A stretch of 64,000 nt of DNA from Dactylorhiza incarnata (taxonomy: Eukaryota; Streptophyta; Magnoliopsida; Asparagales; Orchidaceae): positions 4,674,001 through 4,738,000 of the forward strand of contig JAWHQI010000005.1 in assembly GCA_033032865.1 (NCBI GenBank), given 5' to 3'. The notes beneath the pieces were generated by a model that was not told the DNA's origin, did not search any database, and saw only the letters and a program-made list of their open reading frames with translations. Numbering within the stretch: the stretch's first letter is position 1; every line of letters begins with the position of its first letter. The translations under genes and the position numbers were made by a program. This document shows positions 45,266 to 56,575 of this stretch, one piece after another.

Positions 45266-47207
45266 TGTACAACCCTGTATTCGCCGAGTGGATCCCCGGG
45301 GCCCAAGAGGTCATTAGGCCCAATATCTTTTAAGAGGCACTGCCCCAGGTAAGAGGGGCGGGTGAGCCTTCGGACGGGCTCAAGTCCGAGGGGCGCAGCC
45401 CCAGATTATTCCGAAGAGGGGGGTGAGCAGGGAGGGCGGCCAGCCCCCTGTCTCGCCCAGCCTTCTTAGGGGGCGAGCAGGGAGGGCGGCCAGCCCCCTG
45501 TCTCGCCCAGCCCTCTAAGGAAGGCGAGCAGGGAGGACGGCCAGCCCCCTGTCTCGCCCAGCCCTCTAAGGGGGGCGAGCAGGGAAGGCGGCCAGCCCCC
45601 TGTCTCGCCCAGCCCTCTTAGGGGGGCGAGCAGGGAGGGTGGCCAGCCCCCTGTCTCGCCCAGCCCTCTTAGGGGGGGCGAGCAGGGAGGGCGGCCAGCC
45701 CCCTGTCTCGCCCAGCCTTCTTAGGGGGGCGAGCAGGGAGGGCGGCCAGCCCCCTGTCTCGCCCAGCCCTCTTAGGGGTGCGAGAAGGGAAGGCGGCCAG
45801 CCCCCTGTCTCGCCCAACCCTCTAAGGGGGGCGAGCAGGGAGGGCGGCCAGCCCCCTGTCTCGCTCAGCCCTCTAAGGGGGGCGAGCCGGGAGGGCGGCC
45901 AGCCCCCTGTCTCGCCCGGCCCTCTTAGGGGGGCGAGCAGGGAGGGCGGCCAGCCCCCTGTCTCGCCCAGCCCTCTTAGGGGGGGGGAGCAGGGAGGGCG
46001 GCCAGCCCCCTGTCTCGCCCAGCCCTCTTAGGGGGGCCAGCCCCCAGTCTCGCCCAGCCTTCTTAGGGGGGCGAGCAGGGAGGGCGGCCAGCCCCCTGTC
46101 TCGCCCAGCCCTCTTAGGGGGGCGAACAGGGAGGGCGGCCAGCTCCCTGTCTCGCCCAGCCCTCTAAGGGGAGCGAGCAGGGAGGGCGGCCGGCCCCCTG
46201 TCTCGCCCAACCCTCTAAGGGCGACGAGCAGGGAGGGCGGCCAGCCCCCTGTCTCGCCCAGCCCTCTTAGGGGGGCGAGCGGGGAGGGCGGCCAGCCCCC
46301 TGTCTCGCTCAGCCCTCTAAGGGGGGCGAGCCGGGAGGGCGGCCAGCCCCCTGTCTCGCCCAGCCCTCTTAGGGGGGCGAGCAGGGAGGGCGGCCAGCCC
46401 CCTGTCTCGCTCAGCCCTCTTAGGGGGGGCGAGCAGGGAGGGCGGCCAGCCCCCTGTCTCGCCCAGCCCTCTTAGGGGGGCGAGCAGGGAGGGTGGCCAG
46501 CCCCCTGTCTCGCCTAGCCTTCTTAGGGGGGCGAGCAGGGAGGGCGTCTAGCCCCCTGTCTCGCCCAGCCCTCTTAGGGGGGAGCAGGGAGGGCGTCCAG
46601 CCCCCTGTCTCACCCAGCCCTCTAAGGGGAGCGAGCAGGGAGGGTGGTCGGCCCCCTGTCTCGCCCAACCCTCTAAGGGGGGCGAGCAGGGAGGGCGGCC
46701 AGCCCCCTGTCTCGCCCAGCCCTCTTAGGGGGGCGAGCCGGGAGGGCGGCCTGCCCCCCGTCTCGCCCGGCCCCAAGAAGAGGGGTGGCCTGCGTTTAGC
46801 GCCTCGGAATTGCGGGATTTGGCTGTTGGCAGGCCAAACTTGGGGGTATTTTCGTAATCTCGTGGGCCAAAATCTGGTTATTGGCAGAACAAGTTCAGAA
46901 ATCTATGAATAGGACCAAGGGGGCACCTTTGAAGGCAGATCTCTCTCTTTAGGCTACTCTCCCCCTAGGCTTCTTTGGTGAGGGGAAGAGTGCCTCCAAA
47001 GGTGCCTCAAGCTCAGCATTGGCTTGGGAGGGGAAGCGCTCTAAGATCTTTTGGGTGTGTGGTGGGACCTCCTCACTGAGCCCTCGGTCCTGTTCCTAGT
47101 TCCTTAAGTCTTCGGCCTAGCGCTCTCCCTTGAGAGAAGTAGGTGTGAGGTCACCCCCTCTATTGGGGACCCCGAGCTCCACAAGAGACCAAGTATTGGT
47201 TTCAACA
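45266..47207 (+). repeat. 3' LTR of the gag-only gypsy
   Basis: 1942 bp. The 51 bp array (about 45417-46760) has about 26 units against about 18 in the 5' LTR, which explains the length difference. The flanking unique parts match the 5' LTR closely. Confidence 0.93.
45417..46760. repeat. 51 bp minisatellite in the 3' LTR, about 26 copies
   Basis: Same hairpin-forming unit as at 39816-40760, with several truncated units (for example near 46035). Confidence 0.93.
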
Positions 47208-47672
47208 GTAAGGACCTCTTCATCCTACATTCTCTTTTGGTCCGTTTGTTTGGATGTAATCGGGACCGTAGAATTGGAATTGAAGGTTCAATTCCCTTTT
47301 CGTTGTCCGTTTGCATGTTTGAAGGGCTGAATTGGAATTCAAAATGAATTCCGTGAAATTCCTTTTTAACTACAACAATTCTTTTCGATCTATACAAGGA
47401 CTAGGTAATTCCGGTCATGGTTCACATGCACGAATATATGTAAGATATTCTTCGCACTAATAAATCTGATGTTTTCTCAATTTAAATCGTATATTTGTTT
47501 ATTACGGCCCGCTCAATACTCTTATGATTTGTTGAGTAAGATTCAACTAGCCAAAAATGTTGGCTCGAGGCACCTCTATGGTGGAGGCCGCCTCGCCAAA
47601 AAAATGGAAGTCCTCAGATCGTCCTAGAATTTCAGGGAAGCTTCTTCTCATCATCCAAAGATTGTTGGTAGT

Positions 47673-47842
47673 TGTTGAAATAGCCCATGTGTTTGGCCCA
47701 TTTAGTGGCCCAGTTTCTTCTCTTCTCTCTTTAGTCCCACATTGTGTATAGGATTTCTCTCTCACTTATCTCTCCTATAAATATGTACTCTCTCTTTGTA
47801 TACAGTTACAAGAAATATATACAAGCTTTGCTCTTTTCTACA
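47673..47842 (+). repeat. Copia-5 5' LTR
   Basis: 170 bp, TGTTGAAATAG to TTTTCTACA, with a CTATAAATATG TATA box. The primer site TGGTATCAGAGAC follows at 47843. Confidence 0.93.
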
Positions 47843-49028
47843 TGGTATCAGAGACAGGTTCATCTAAATTTTTTTTTTTTTTCGCTCCGCTCCATTTCGA
47901 ACATTGGACTGCCCTCGTTATTCGCGCCCCGAAATTTTCGCTCTAGTGGTCTCCTAATCAAGAGCGCGCGAGCTTCGATTTAGCGGTCTCCTGCTCGAGA
48001 CCGCTCGAACACTGTTGCCTCGGAATATTGCTGCCTCTATAAAACTCGATCTCGATCGAGTTCGACCTGCTACTTCTGATCGCTCGATCTTGATCGAGTT
48101 CGCTACAGTGCTCCTTGAGATCGCTCCTAGCTCCCGCTGGCCCGTGCTTCCGCCTGCGGTTTCCTCCCAGCAAGCTCCAGCGACGTCCTCTTCGCTGCTT
48201 CCTCCTGCTCGCAGATCGCGGCGGTCTCCCATTCTCAGCGATCGTGCTCTGCTCGCGTCGTCTATCCGCAGCCCTGTTCCTTCAGCTCGCGCAAGCTCCT
48301 CGCTGCTCTGCCAACCCCCCCCCCCCTCCAGCGGCCTCCTCCCGCGATCTCGTGCGGGCTCTCCAGCGATCTCTCTCCGCACGGTCTGCGCCTTCTGCCG
48401 AGCTCGGTCTGCCCTGCGGTCTGCTCGCCGCTCCCTCGCGCGGTCTGCGCCTCCAGTGGTCTCTCTCCCCGTGCGTCTTCTCCGGCGACCTCTCCTGCTA
48501 GCCGCCATTCCTCATCCGATCTCCTGCTGCCGATCTCTGTGCTCCTGGAATCTCCAGCGCCTGCTGACTCTTCCGGCGACCTCTCGACTTCAGCTCGCAA
48601 GATCGTCTCCTTCTCTCAGGCCGCGCCCTGTCGTTGTTTCCTCCAAGCCGCAGCTCTCTAGCCGCAGCTTTCTCTGACCGTCAGCGACCTCTAGCTGTTG
48701 CGACCTCTCAACACCGATCTCCAAACCGCAGTTCTCAGTCCGCCGGTCTCATCCCGCTGGTCGCCAGATCGTCTCTCTCAGGCCGCCAGATCGCAGCTCT
48801 CAGTTCGCCGCTCTCTCACGCAGCGGTCTCCTACTCACTGCTCTCCCTACGGCTTCTCTAGCCGCGGTCTCCCAGCTCGCCAGTGGTCTTATTTCTGATC
48901 GCCAGCGATCTCATACCAGCAGTGCGAGTTGCAGTGCTCTTCTATCCGCAGTCCTCAAGCAGTTCTAGCCGCAATTCTGGTCGCCCAGCCCTCTACTCTG
49001 CTGGTTACTCCCTGGTGCTTGTTTCTCC
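47843..49028 (+). other. Copia-5 GC-rich leader without gag
   Basis: 1186 bp of C/T/G-rich leader sequence with words such as CTCGCGCGGTCTGC, similar in style to the 668 bp leader of copia-3 but longer. Open frames here lack any Gag motif. The sequence just before protease aligns with the end of copia-3 gag (GGTATCGCCTGTCTCTCC-like), so gag has been lost or replaced. Confidence 0.8.
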
Positions 49029-52000
49029 ATGGCTTTGTCTCCTTTCCCGACCCCAGGCTTGGTTGTGTCTATTTCTGGTGGTGGCATCTCTTGCCTCCTT
49101 CATGGCTCCTCGTGGATTCTGGATTCCGGGGCCAGCCACCACATTACTTCGCAAGCACCTTCACAATACTTGGCCTCCGAACATCCTCCGTTCATTACTG
49201 TGGCAAATGGTGCTTCTACTCCTGTTGCTGGCTCTGCCGATCTCACTCTGTCACCCTCACTTACTCTTCGCTCAGTTCTTCATGTTCCGGGCTCCTCCTT
49301 CAATCTTTTATCTATTAGCCGTCTCACCCAAGATTTGGATTGTTGTGTCTCATTCACCTCTACTTCATGTATTGTGCAGGATCGACAGACGCGGCGCATC
49401 ATCTGCAAAGGGCATCTCTCGAACGGACTCTATCTCCTTGATACCTTTCCCACCGTTCTTCTCTCCTCTATCAGCACTATTGAGTGGCACCGCCGTCTTG
49501 GTCACGCTCCTCTACAAATACTCCGCAAAGCTCTTCCCGACGTCTCTCTCCATGAGTTTACCTGTGAGTCGTGTATCTATGCCAAACATCATCGTTCTAC
49601 GTTCACCCCCCATCCCACTCGAAGTGCTGCTCCCCTTGATTTGGTTCACTCTGATATTTGGGGTCCCTACAAAATCGCCAGTGTTTTTGGCTATCGTTAC
49701 TTTGTTACCTTCGTTGATGACTACTCACGGGTGACATGGTTGTACCTCCTTCGTGACCGCTCTGAGTTGTCTGGTGTTCTTCGAAACTTCATCATCGAAA
49801 CTCGCAACCAATTTTCTACTACTCTTAAAACTCTCCGTACCGACAATGCCCGCGAATATACGGGTCATACAGTCACTCACTTATGTGCTGAGTTTGGGAT
49901 AATTCACCAAACCTCTTGTCCTTACACCCCCCAACAGAATGGCGTTGCTGAACGCAAGAATCGTCACCTGCTTGAGGTCACCCGCTCTCTCATGCTCCAA
50001 ATGAACGTCCCCAAACAATATTGGAATTTCGCGGTCTCTACCGCCTGCACTCTCATCAACCGCATGCCTTCTTCTCGTCTCAACTTTGCATCCCCCTTCA
50101 GTCTCCTTTTTCCTTCTACGTCTCCGTTCTCCATCGCTCCTCGCGTGTTTGGCTGCGTATGCTACGCTCATCGCCTTGGTCCGTTCTCTGACAAACTTGC
50201 TCCACGTGCCACCAAATATATGTTTGTTGGTTACTCCCGGACTCAGAAGGGCTATCTCTGCTTCTCTCCCCAGGATCGCAAGCTTCTTACGACTGCCGAT
50301 GTTACCTTCCTTGAAGATCAACCCTATTTTTCCCAACCAGCGGACTGTCCTCTTCCGCTGCCTCCTCTTTCGCGGCCTGTTATTCCGGTTACTTCACCCC
50401 TTCCTCCGCTCTCTCCAACGCCAGTCTCCTCCCCGCCCGTCTCCTCCATACCAGTCTCTCCCATCCCTCTTCTACCTCCCTCCCAGCAACCACCTATCAC
50501 TCGTGTGTACGCTCGTCGTCCTCTGTCCTCCACTGCCCTACGGGAGGTGCCATCCTCTGATGATGACTCGCGGCCTGCCGATCCGACTTCTTCCTCTACT
50601 GCACATCCAATGGCACACTCTGTCTCTCTTCACCGCCTCTCTCCGGAACTTCGCCAACTTGCTACTTCTCTTTCATCCATTTCTATTCCTCACTCTGTGC
50701 AGGAGGCTCTTCAACATCCTGGCTGGCGTGCCGTCATGGAAGAAGAAATGGCCGCGTTGTGGGCAAACCAGACCTGGAAGCTGGTGGATCTTCCCCCTAG
50801 CCAGAAAACTGTTGGTTGCAAATGGGTCTTTGTCATCAAGCATGCTGCGAATGGGACCATTGACCGCTTAAAAGCTCGACTAGTGGCTCGCGGCTACACC
50901 CAGCAACAAGGGTTGGACTACGACGAAACCTTCTCTCCCGTTGCCAAACTGAACACAGTACGGGTTCTTCTCTCCGTTGCCGTGCACCGCCAATGGCCCT
51001 TACATCAACTGGATATTAAGAACGCCTTCTTAAACGGTGATCTCACTGAAACGGTGTACATGCAGCAGCCGCCCGGGTTTGAGACCACGGGGGAGTCTAG
51101 GACCCCGAAAGTCTGTCATCTTTTGCGGTCTCTCTATGGTCTCAAACAGTCTCCTCGAGCATGGTTCGACAAGCTCAGCAAGGTCCTTCATGAAGCAGGG
51201 TTTACTCGGAGCTCGGTTGACTTCTCCTTGTTTACTCGCCACCAGGCAACAGGCACCGTTCTCCTTCTGGTCTATGTGGATGATATCATTATCACAGGCA
51301 ACGACTCAAAAGGAATTCAGGCGATCAAATAACAACTCAGCTCCGTGTTCCAAACAAAAGACCTGGGGAACCTTCATTACTTCCTGGGCTTGGAAGTAGC
51401 CAGGCGACCAGACGGCCTTGTTCTATCTCAGAGAAAGTATTGCCTCGATCTTCTTCATGATGCAGGCTACTCCGGCTGCAAACCCATCAATACTCCAATG
51501 GACGCAAATCACAAGATTTGTGCTCAGTCCTCTGACTCTGATCTCTTGCTTCAGAACCCGGAGTACTATCGCCGTCTGGTAGGAAAACTGATCTATCTGA
51601 CTGTTACAAGACCAGATATCTCCTTCGCTGTCGGTATTGTCAGCCGTTACATGCACGCCCCTCGTTCCTCTCATCTTCAGGCTGTGGAACGGATTCTACG
51701 ATATCTAAAAGCGGCTCCTGGTCAAGGCTTGGTATACAAGACCTCATCCTCAACTCCAACACTGGTAGCATACTCTGATGCTGACTATGCCGGCTCTCTG
51801 GATGATCGTCGGTCAACCAGTGGCTTCTGTACGTACTTCGGAGGACATTTGATTACCTGGCGTAGCAAGAAACAAGCAGTAGTTGCGCGCTCCTCAGCTG
51901 AAGCAGAATACAGGGCAATGGCATCTGTGGTCTCTGAACTTACATGGCTTGAAAGTCTTCTCACGGATCTTGGGGTAAAACATCCTGCTCCTGCTCTTCT

Positions 52001-52259
52001 ACTTTGCGACAGTCAGGCTGCTATACATATTGCCAAGAACCCTGTCTTCCACGAAAGAACCAAGCATATCGAGGTCGACTGCCATTTTATTCGGGAGAAA
52101 GTACAAATGAAAAAGATCGAGCTAAAACATGTTCCTGGTACTGAACAAGTCGCGGATGTCCTCACAAAGGCACTGTCCAGTACCCTCTTCTATCAATGCT
52201 TGTCTAAGCTTGGCGCATACGATTTGTACGCTCCAGCTTGCGGGGGAGTGTTGAAATAG
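49029..52259 (+). pseudogene. Copia-5 pol, one nonsense codon
   Basis: A single reading frame with protease DSGASHH near 49123, HRRLGH near 49490, integrase TDNAREY near 49843 and NGVAERKNRHLLEV near 49940. RT has GCKWVF near 50815 and intact YVDD near 51277. CAA to TAA at 51330-51332 lies inside RT. The frame then continues without a shift through RNase H (YSDADYAG near 51770, CDSQAAIHIAKN near 52010) to 52259. The stop codon is inside the 3' LTR. Apart from the single stop and the missing gag this is the best preserved copia coding region here. With readthrough it would yield all enzymes but no capsid. Confidence 0.92.
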
Positions 52260-52416
52260 CCCATGTGTTTGGCCCATTTAGTGGCCCAGTTTCTTCTCTT
52301 CTCTCTTTAGTCCCACATTGTGTATAGGATTTCTCTCTCACTTCTCTCTCCTATAAATATGTACTCTCTTTGTATACAGTTACAAGAAATATATACAAGC
52401 TTTGCTCTTTTCTACA
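52249..52416 (+). repeat. Copia-5 3' LTR
   Basis: 168 bp, preceded by the polypurine tract GCGGGGGAG and followed by GTAGT. Confidence 0.93.
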
Positions 52417-52606
52417 GTAGTGACGGTTCGTCAATCCAATCTCTGGAACTCGAGAAACAATGTCAAATCACAGTCACTGGAAAACATGAAAGTTGTCAAA
52501 TCATCCTAACATTTCAGGGAAGCTTGTTCTCATCATTACAAGATGCTACAAATGACGGTTCGTCGATCCAATCATCGAATCTCTGGCAATCACTGACGGA
52601 CCATTA

Positions 52607-52665
52607 CAACAACACTCAAGCCTTATCACACCATAGTGGGATAAAGCCTTTATCCCACGCAATCT
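52607..52665 (-). mobile_element. Minimal RTE LINE tail with target duplication
   Basis: CAACAACACTCAAGCCTTAT is the reverse complement of the RTE 3' end. It is flanked by CTGACGGACCATTA at 52593-52606 and 52666-52679. Only about 59 bp was inserted. The insert contains GTGGGATAAA and its inverse TTTATCCCAC, so part of the tail is present in both orientations. Confidence 0.8.
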
Positions 52666-53093
52666 CTGACGGACCATTATTGTCAAAAAAATTAATGACA
52701 CCGGGACATCACCAATTTTTTTAAGAAGCTTCTTCTCATCGTTATGAGTTTGCTGTTAGTGACAGTTCATCAATCTAATTCACATATCTCTTGCAATCTC
52801 TAATGGGCCAATGTCGTCGAAAAAATGAAAAGTGTCGAATTGTCCTCAAATTTTTGGAAAAGCCTATTATCATCATCTTGAGACTGCTCATGCTGATAGT
52901 TTATCGATCCAATCACCGAATCTCTAGTAATTACCATCGGAATACTAGAATTAACTAATTCGGCCTTTGCATGTTCAATTCCATTGTCTAACTGAACAAT
53001 AGAATTAGAATTCAATCAAATTTTAATTCTTGAATTGGAATTGATCTCATTATTGAAATTAGTTCCAATTTCATCCAAATGAACGGGCCCTTA

Positions 53094-55611
53094 AGAAAAT
53101 GCATTTCTTATAACAAGTATCAATGGTGTTCAAGATAAGCACATCTTTCCTCTCAACAATCTCATTTTGTCAGGAGGTTTGGGATGAGGTTTGGAAGATA
53201 ATCCCCTTTTGTCCTAAATATTCTTGGAGCCTTTACAAGATATGTTCATCCATTGTCTTAATCTTGACAGGAAATGAGTCACCACATAGTTATAAAACAG
53301 CATAAATCTATCAAATAAATCCAAGTGAATTTAAAACAATCATTAATGAAAAGCAAAGTAGTGAAATCCACATATCTAATTGCACCAAGCCAAAACACGT
53401 AATGCTCCTACTAGAACTTGGGGGGATAATCGATTCTATTATATTTGCCAAACTCATAGACTTGACAAATAAAAGTATCATTACCACTTGAATTCTTACG
53501 GTAGCTCAAAGGTCATAGTTGGCTCAAAAATAGGCTCGAGCTTTAGATCGAATCAGATCGAACCTAACGATCAAAGTTTATAAGCCAAAATTGGCTCGGG
53601 TATTAGTATGAGCCGATTTCAAGACGACTTTGGATCAGATCAAGTCGATTCAAAATAGACTCGAGTTCATTTTTAATGCTTCTATAAAATAAAAATCATA
53701 AGGGCAGATCTAGAATGGAACAATGCTCACTGAGCCGCAAAAACTGGAATAACGAATAGATTTTCATTTTTCAATTTGCTCTATGTCATTCCGCTACACC
53801 TCGCCATTCCCCTGAATCTTGATTTCACTAAACTAGGTTTTAGCATTTTATGAGCCCTTTCCTCCTCTCATCTCTCTAGACTCTACTTCTCGCATAATCG
53901 CAGCAGGTAATCACAACTTAGAAAGTTAGGGTAATCAAATATTGTACCCTTGCGGGGCTTGCGGGTTCCAATACTTCTTAGTATTTTGATTCTCTAACTT
54001 TCTTCTATATGCTCTCAGTCTTATTATTCTTCGGGACCTCAACTCTATACCCTCTACTCTTTTACACCCCCTTTTTCAATTATTTTGCCAATCTACAATT
54101 CTAGGTTCTGGGCCTCTAAACTTTGACTTTGTTGCTTAAATTTGAGGGCTTTATTAGCTAGTTGATTGTCAGACAGTATGTTGTGATTATGAACTGTGGA
54201 TTATGGGTTGTGATTCTGGACTTCTGATTTTAGACTTCTGATTTTGAACAGTGGTTGTAGATCCATAGACATCAAGATTGTGTTCATTAAATTTTGTGTC
54301 ATCTCGAAATTGGCTTGAGCTGGATCATAATTGAATAATTTCAAACTGACTTGAAATCGATTTGAGCTCACTCTAGCTTGAGCCGATTGTGAGCCACCTC
54401 AAAATTGGTTTTAGTTCGCAATGAAGCAACCCGGTTAGGCTCGAAGTGATGCGGAGCAGAGGCGAGGACGAGCTTTGGGACCATTCGGGCTGATTTGGCA
54501 ACTTTCCATATATGGTGTGCCCGGATCGACGATCGGACTCCGCAGATGTGTTCGGATTCGCGTTGCGAATCAATTTGATATATTAGTTTATTATTTTTGC
54601 ATTTATTTTGATGTATTTGGGTGGCCCCGCCTCCGGCCAATCATAGCCGTCGATGGTGGGATGCCCTAACTTTTGTTTTATTATAAATAAACATGTAGTG
54701 GCTGGTTTTGAGGCATTGCAGAATTTGGAGAAAGTTATTCCCGTGATCCCGCCACGGTGTCAACTCCGTGGAACCCCAGATGACGACTTCTAGGCTTGTA
54801 TCTCCCTCCCCAAGGTACCCCCTAACCCTAGACTCCTTCCCCCTCTGAAACCCCCACCCGCGCAGCCCCTCCCGCACCCTAGCAGCCCGGGTCTAGGCAA
54901 ATCCCGCCCGAATTCGGCTTTCTCCTCATCCATCCACCATTCCCTAACCCGGATCCGTTATCAAATCATCGGATCTATCCACCCCCCCCCCCCGGTCCGG
55001 ATCTCTACCCGTGTGGCCGGATCCATCCAATTCCGGTCCGTTTTCATCTCCCATCGCCGAGGACAGCCATCGCCATCATTTCCACACCTTCGGTTACACC
55101 TTAGATCGTCGTCCACGCATCTCTGGCTCTGAATTCTTCAGTGCCTTGGTCAGCCCACTACTTTGTGAGTCTTATTTGTATTGGGATATTTTATTCAGTA
55201 TTTTATATTGGATTGGACTCTTGTACTCGTTTGAATATCTTGCATGGTAGTTGTTTGTTAGATTATTATTGTGATTTGCAGGGTTTAGTCGTCGCGCGCC
55301 CTTGCTTTGGCCCTCCACGCGGAGGAAATCCTTAGCTTGTTTCGCCCTAATTAATTATTTTGTCTTGTTGTGATTGCCTGTGAATTAACTGCGTGGGATG
55401 TCATTGTTTATTATCTAATTTGTGACTAATCCGTCGGGCTTTGCATAGCATGTAGGGTTAGGTCGCCGATTCTCTCGCCGCCTATAGATTGGTCATGCGT
55501 CACGAAGTCTGGCGGAAAACACAATAAGAAACAAAATCATTAATTGAACAATTGAAAAGATTGAATTAACATCACATTTAAGAAAAAATTTAAATGGAGC
55601 TCTTATATTAC
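53094..55611. other. Intergenic with LTR-like and unassigned sequence
   Basis: 53500-53720 and 54290-54440 hold GAGCTCGAGC/TTGGCTTGAG-rich degenerate repeats. Around 54600-54800 a TTATTATAAATAAAC box followed by leader-like sequence suggests an LTR fragment (plus). 54840-55130 is C-rich with a 12-base C run at 54982-54993. No coding domain is recognisable. Confidence 0.4.
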
Positions 55612-55661
55612 TGTACAAACCGGGGTTCGCCTGGCTCCACCCCCTAGACCTCGCAGAGCGG
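55612..55661 (+). repeat. First 50 bp of a plus-oriented Tat-like LTR
   Basis: TGTACAAACCGGGGTTCGCC opens it. It is the exact inverse of the end at 56335-56384, so 55612-56384 has 50 bp perfect inverted ends. The rest of this LTR continues at 59963. The final five bases AGCGG abut the inserted element and recur at 59958-59962. Confidence 0.85.
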
Positions 55662-56384
55662 TGTTGAAACCAGAAACTGGTTCCTTGTGGAGCTCGGGGC
55701 CCCCAACAGGTTGGGGGGCGACTAGCACTTACTTATCCCGTGGAAAAAGTACGTCGGGGTCTCAGAACTTAACACAGACCCTTAACTCAGCAGGGAGGTC
55801 CCACCACACACCCGGAAGATCTTTAGATTGCTTCCCCTCCAGAGCCAAAGCTGAGGCCCGGGCACCTTGGAGAGCTCAGGGGAGTCTCGGCAAGGATAGC
55901 CTAAGGAGAGAGAAGCCAAAAACTGGACCCTCTCCAAAGGTGCCCTTTGGGTCTTATTTATAGTTTTTCTGAACTGGTCTACGAATAGCGGAATTCCGCC
56001 TTTTGGTTTTGCTATTTGCACCCCAATTTGGTCTGCTAACAGCCAAACTCCGCTGTTCGGGGTGGCTATTTGCAGGCCTCCAGGGGCAAGAGGGTAATTC
56101 CAACTTCCTTTCCCCTGGAAGAGGGGTCTGCGAGACCAGGAATGCTTCTTGGTCTCGCCATACTGTATGCGAGGGTTCCTGTCGCCTCTGCGACCTCTGG
56201 AGTCTCGCAGAACCCATGGCATGACACATCTCGCCGAGCACTTCGGCGAGATCGGTTCTTATCCTTCTAGCTCTCGCCCTACGCCAACTGCCGAGACCAC
56301 GCCCCAGCGCTCTCGCCTATGCTTTCTGGGAATGCCGCTCTGCGAGGTCTAGGGGGTGGAGCCAGGCGAACCCCGGTTTGTACA
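55662..56384 (-). repeat. Complete 723 bp Tat-like LTR (3' LTR of the minus-strand copy)
   Basis: Read on the minus strand it runs from TGTACAAACC to GGTTTCAACA. It is nearly identical to the plus LTR (55612-55661 plus 59963-60635, also 723 bp); I saw one base difference. The internal side carries the polypurine word AAAGAGCGGGGATTG (minus strand), marking it as a 3' LTR. A TATA box (TATAAATAAG, minus) lies near 55965. Confidence 0.9.
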
Positions 56385-56500
56385 CAATCCCCGCTCTTTG
56401 CGAGTTTATCTTGAGCTCGCAAAGAATCATCCAACCCTAGGGTGTTCGCTTGGCGACAGCTGTCTTGTCAGGAATCTTTCTGTGGGTCCCACCGCCTGGC

Positions 56501-56508
56501 TATAAATA
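56501..56508 (+). promoter_or_regulatory. TATA box of antisense gene A
   Basis: TATAAATA, 68 bp upstream of the first ATG (56576), within the internal 3' region of the retroelement and directed against it. Confidence 0.65.
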
Positions 56509-56575
56509 CCATTCGGGCTGAAGGGTGCCCTCATTTTCTTTTACTCCTCACTCTTCTCTTTACTGTAGCTATCTG

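Larger units (their letters stand above)
39665..47207 (+). mobile_element. Gag-only gypsy element with minisatellite LTRs (dependent Tat-like derivative)
   Basis: 7543 bp, target duplication GTAAG at 39660-39664 and 47208-47212. LTRs of 1554 and 1942 bp each hold an array of a 51 bp unit. The interior contains only gag (41275-42785), then tandem arrays of 86 bp (42886-43330) and 79 bp (43330-45188) units where pol should be. Gag, the LTR 3' third, the post-LTR word TGGTGCGGTGAGCGTGG and the polypurine region AAAGAGCGGGGATTG are shared with the open gag-pol element at 59963-64000, its likely helper. Confidence 0.9.
47673..52416 (+). mobile_element. Copia-5, recently inserted copia lacking gag
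   Basis: 4744 bp, target duplication GTAGT at 47668-47672 and 52417-52421. The LTRs (170 and 168 bp) differ by one base and a two-base CT indel. Same family as copia-3. The polyprotein frame begins a few codons before protease; no gag capsid or CCHC box is present between the leader and protease. Confidence 0.94.
47226..53093. mobile_element. Probable non-autonomous DNA transposon with internal tandem repeats, interrupted by copia-5
   Basis: The left end GGTCCGTTTGTTTGGATG and right end (reverse complement GGGCCCGTTCATTTGGATG) are imperfect inverted repeats, followed on both sides by AATTGGAATT-rich sequence. Between them, outside copia-5, about four degenerate units of about 130-150 bp repeat (AATTTCAGGGAAGCTTCTTCTCATCAT, GACGGTTCGTCAATCCAATC). 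No transposase. PIF/Harbinger- or hAT-like by end style; no duplication established. Confidence 0.5.

Noticed and set aside
39779..46776. Long open frames in the 51 bp arrays coding 17-residue repeats (GETGGWPPSLLAPL or GRAASPLSRPALLG types)
   Set aside because: The unit is 3 x 17 bases, so open frames arise automatically on both strands. No start context, and the arrays lie in LTRs.
53500..54440. Possible host gene fragments
   Set aside because: Only degenerate GAGCTCGAGC-type repeats and AT-rich sequence; no exon-like coding blocks.
54780..54850. CCCTAACCCTAG near 54825, telomere-like
   Set aside because: Only one and a half units; not a telomeric array.
55662..56384. 146-codon frame present identically at 55782-56222 (minus) and 60075-60515 (plus)
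   Set aside because: It lies wholly inside the LTR and is identical only because the two LTRs are nearly identical; no coding signature.
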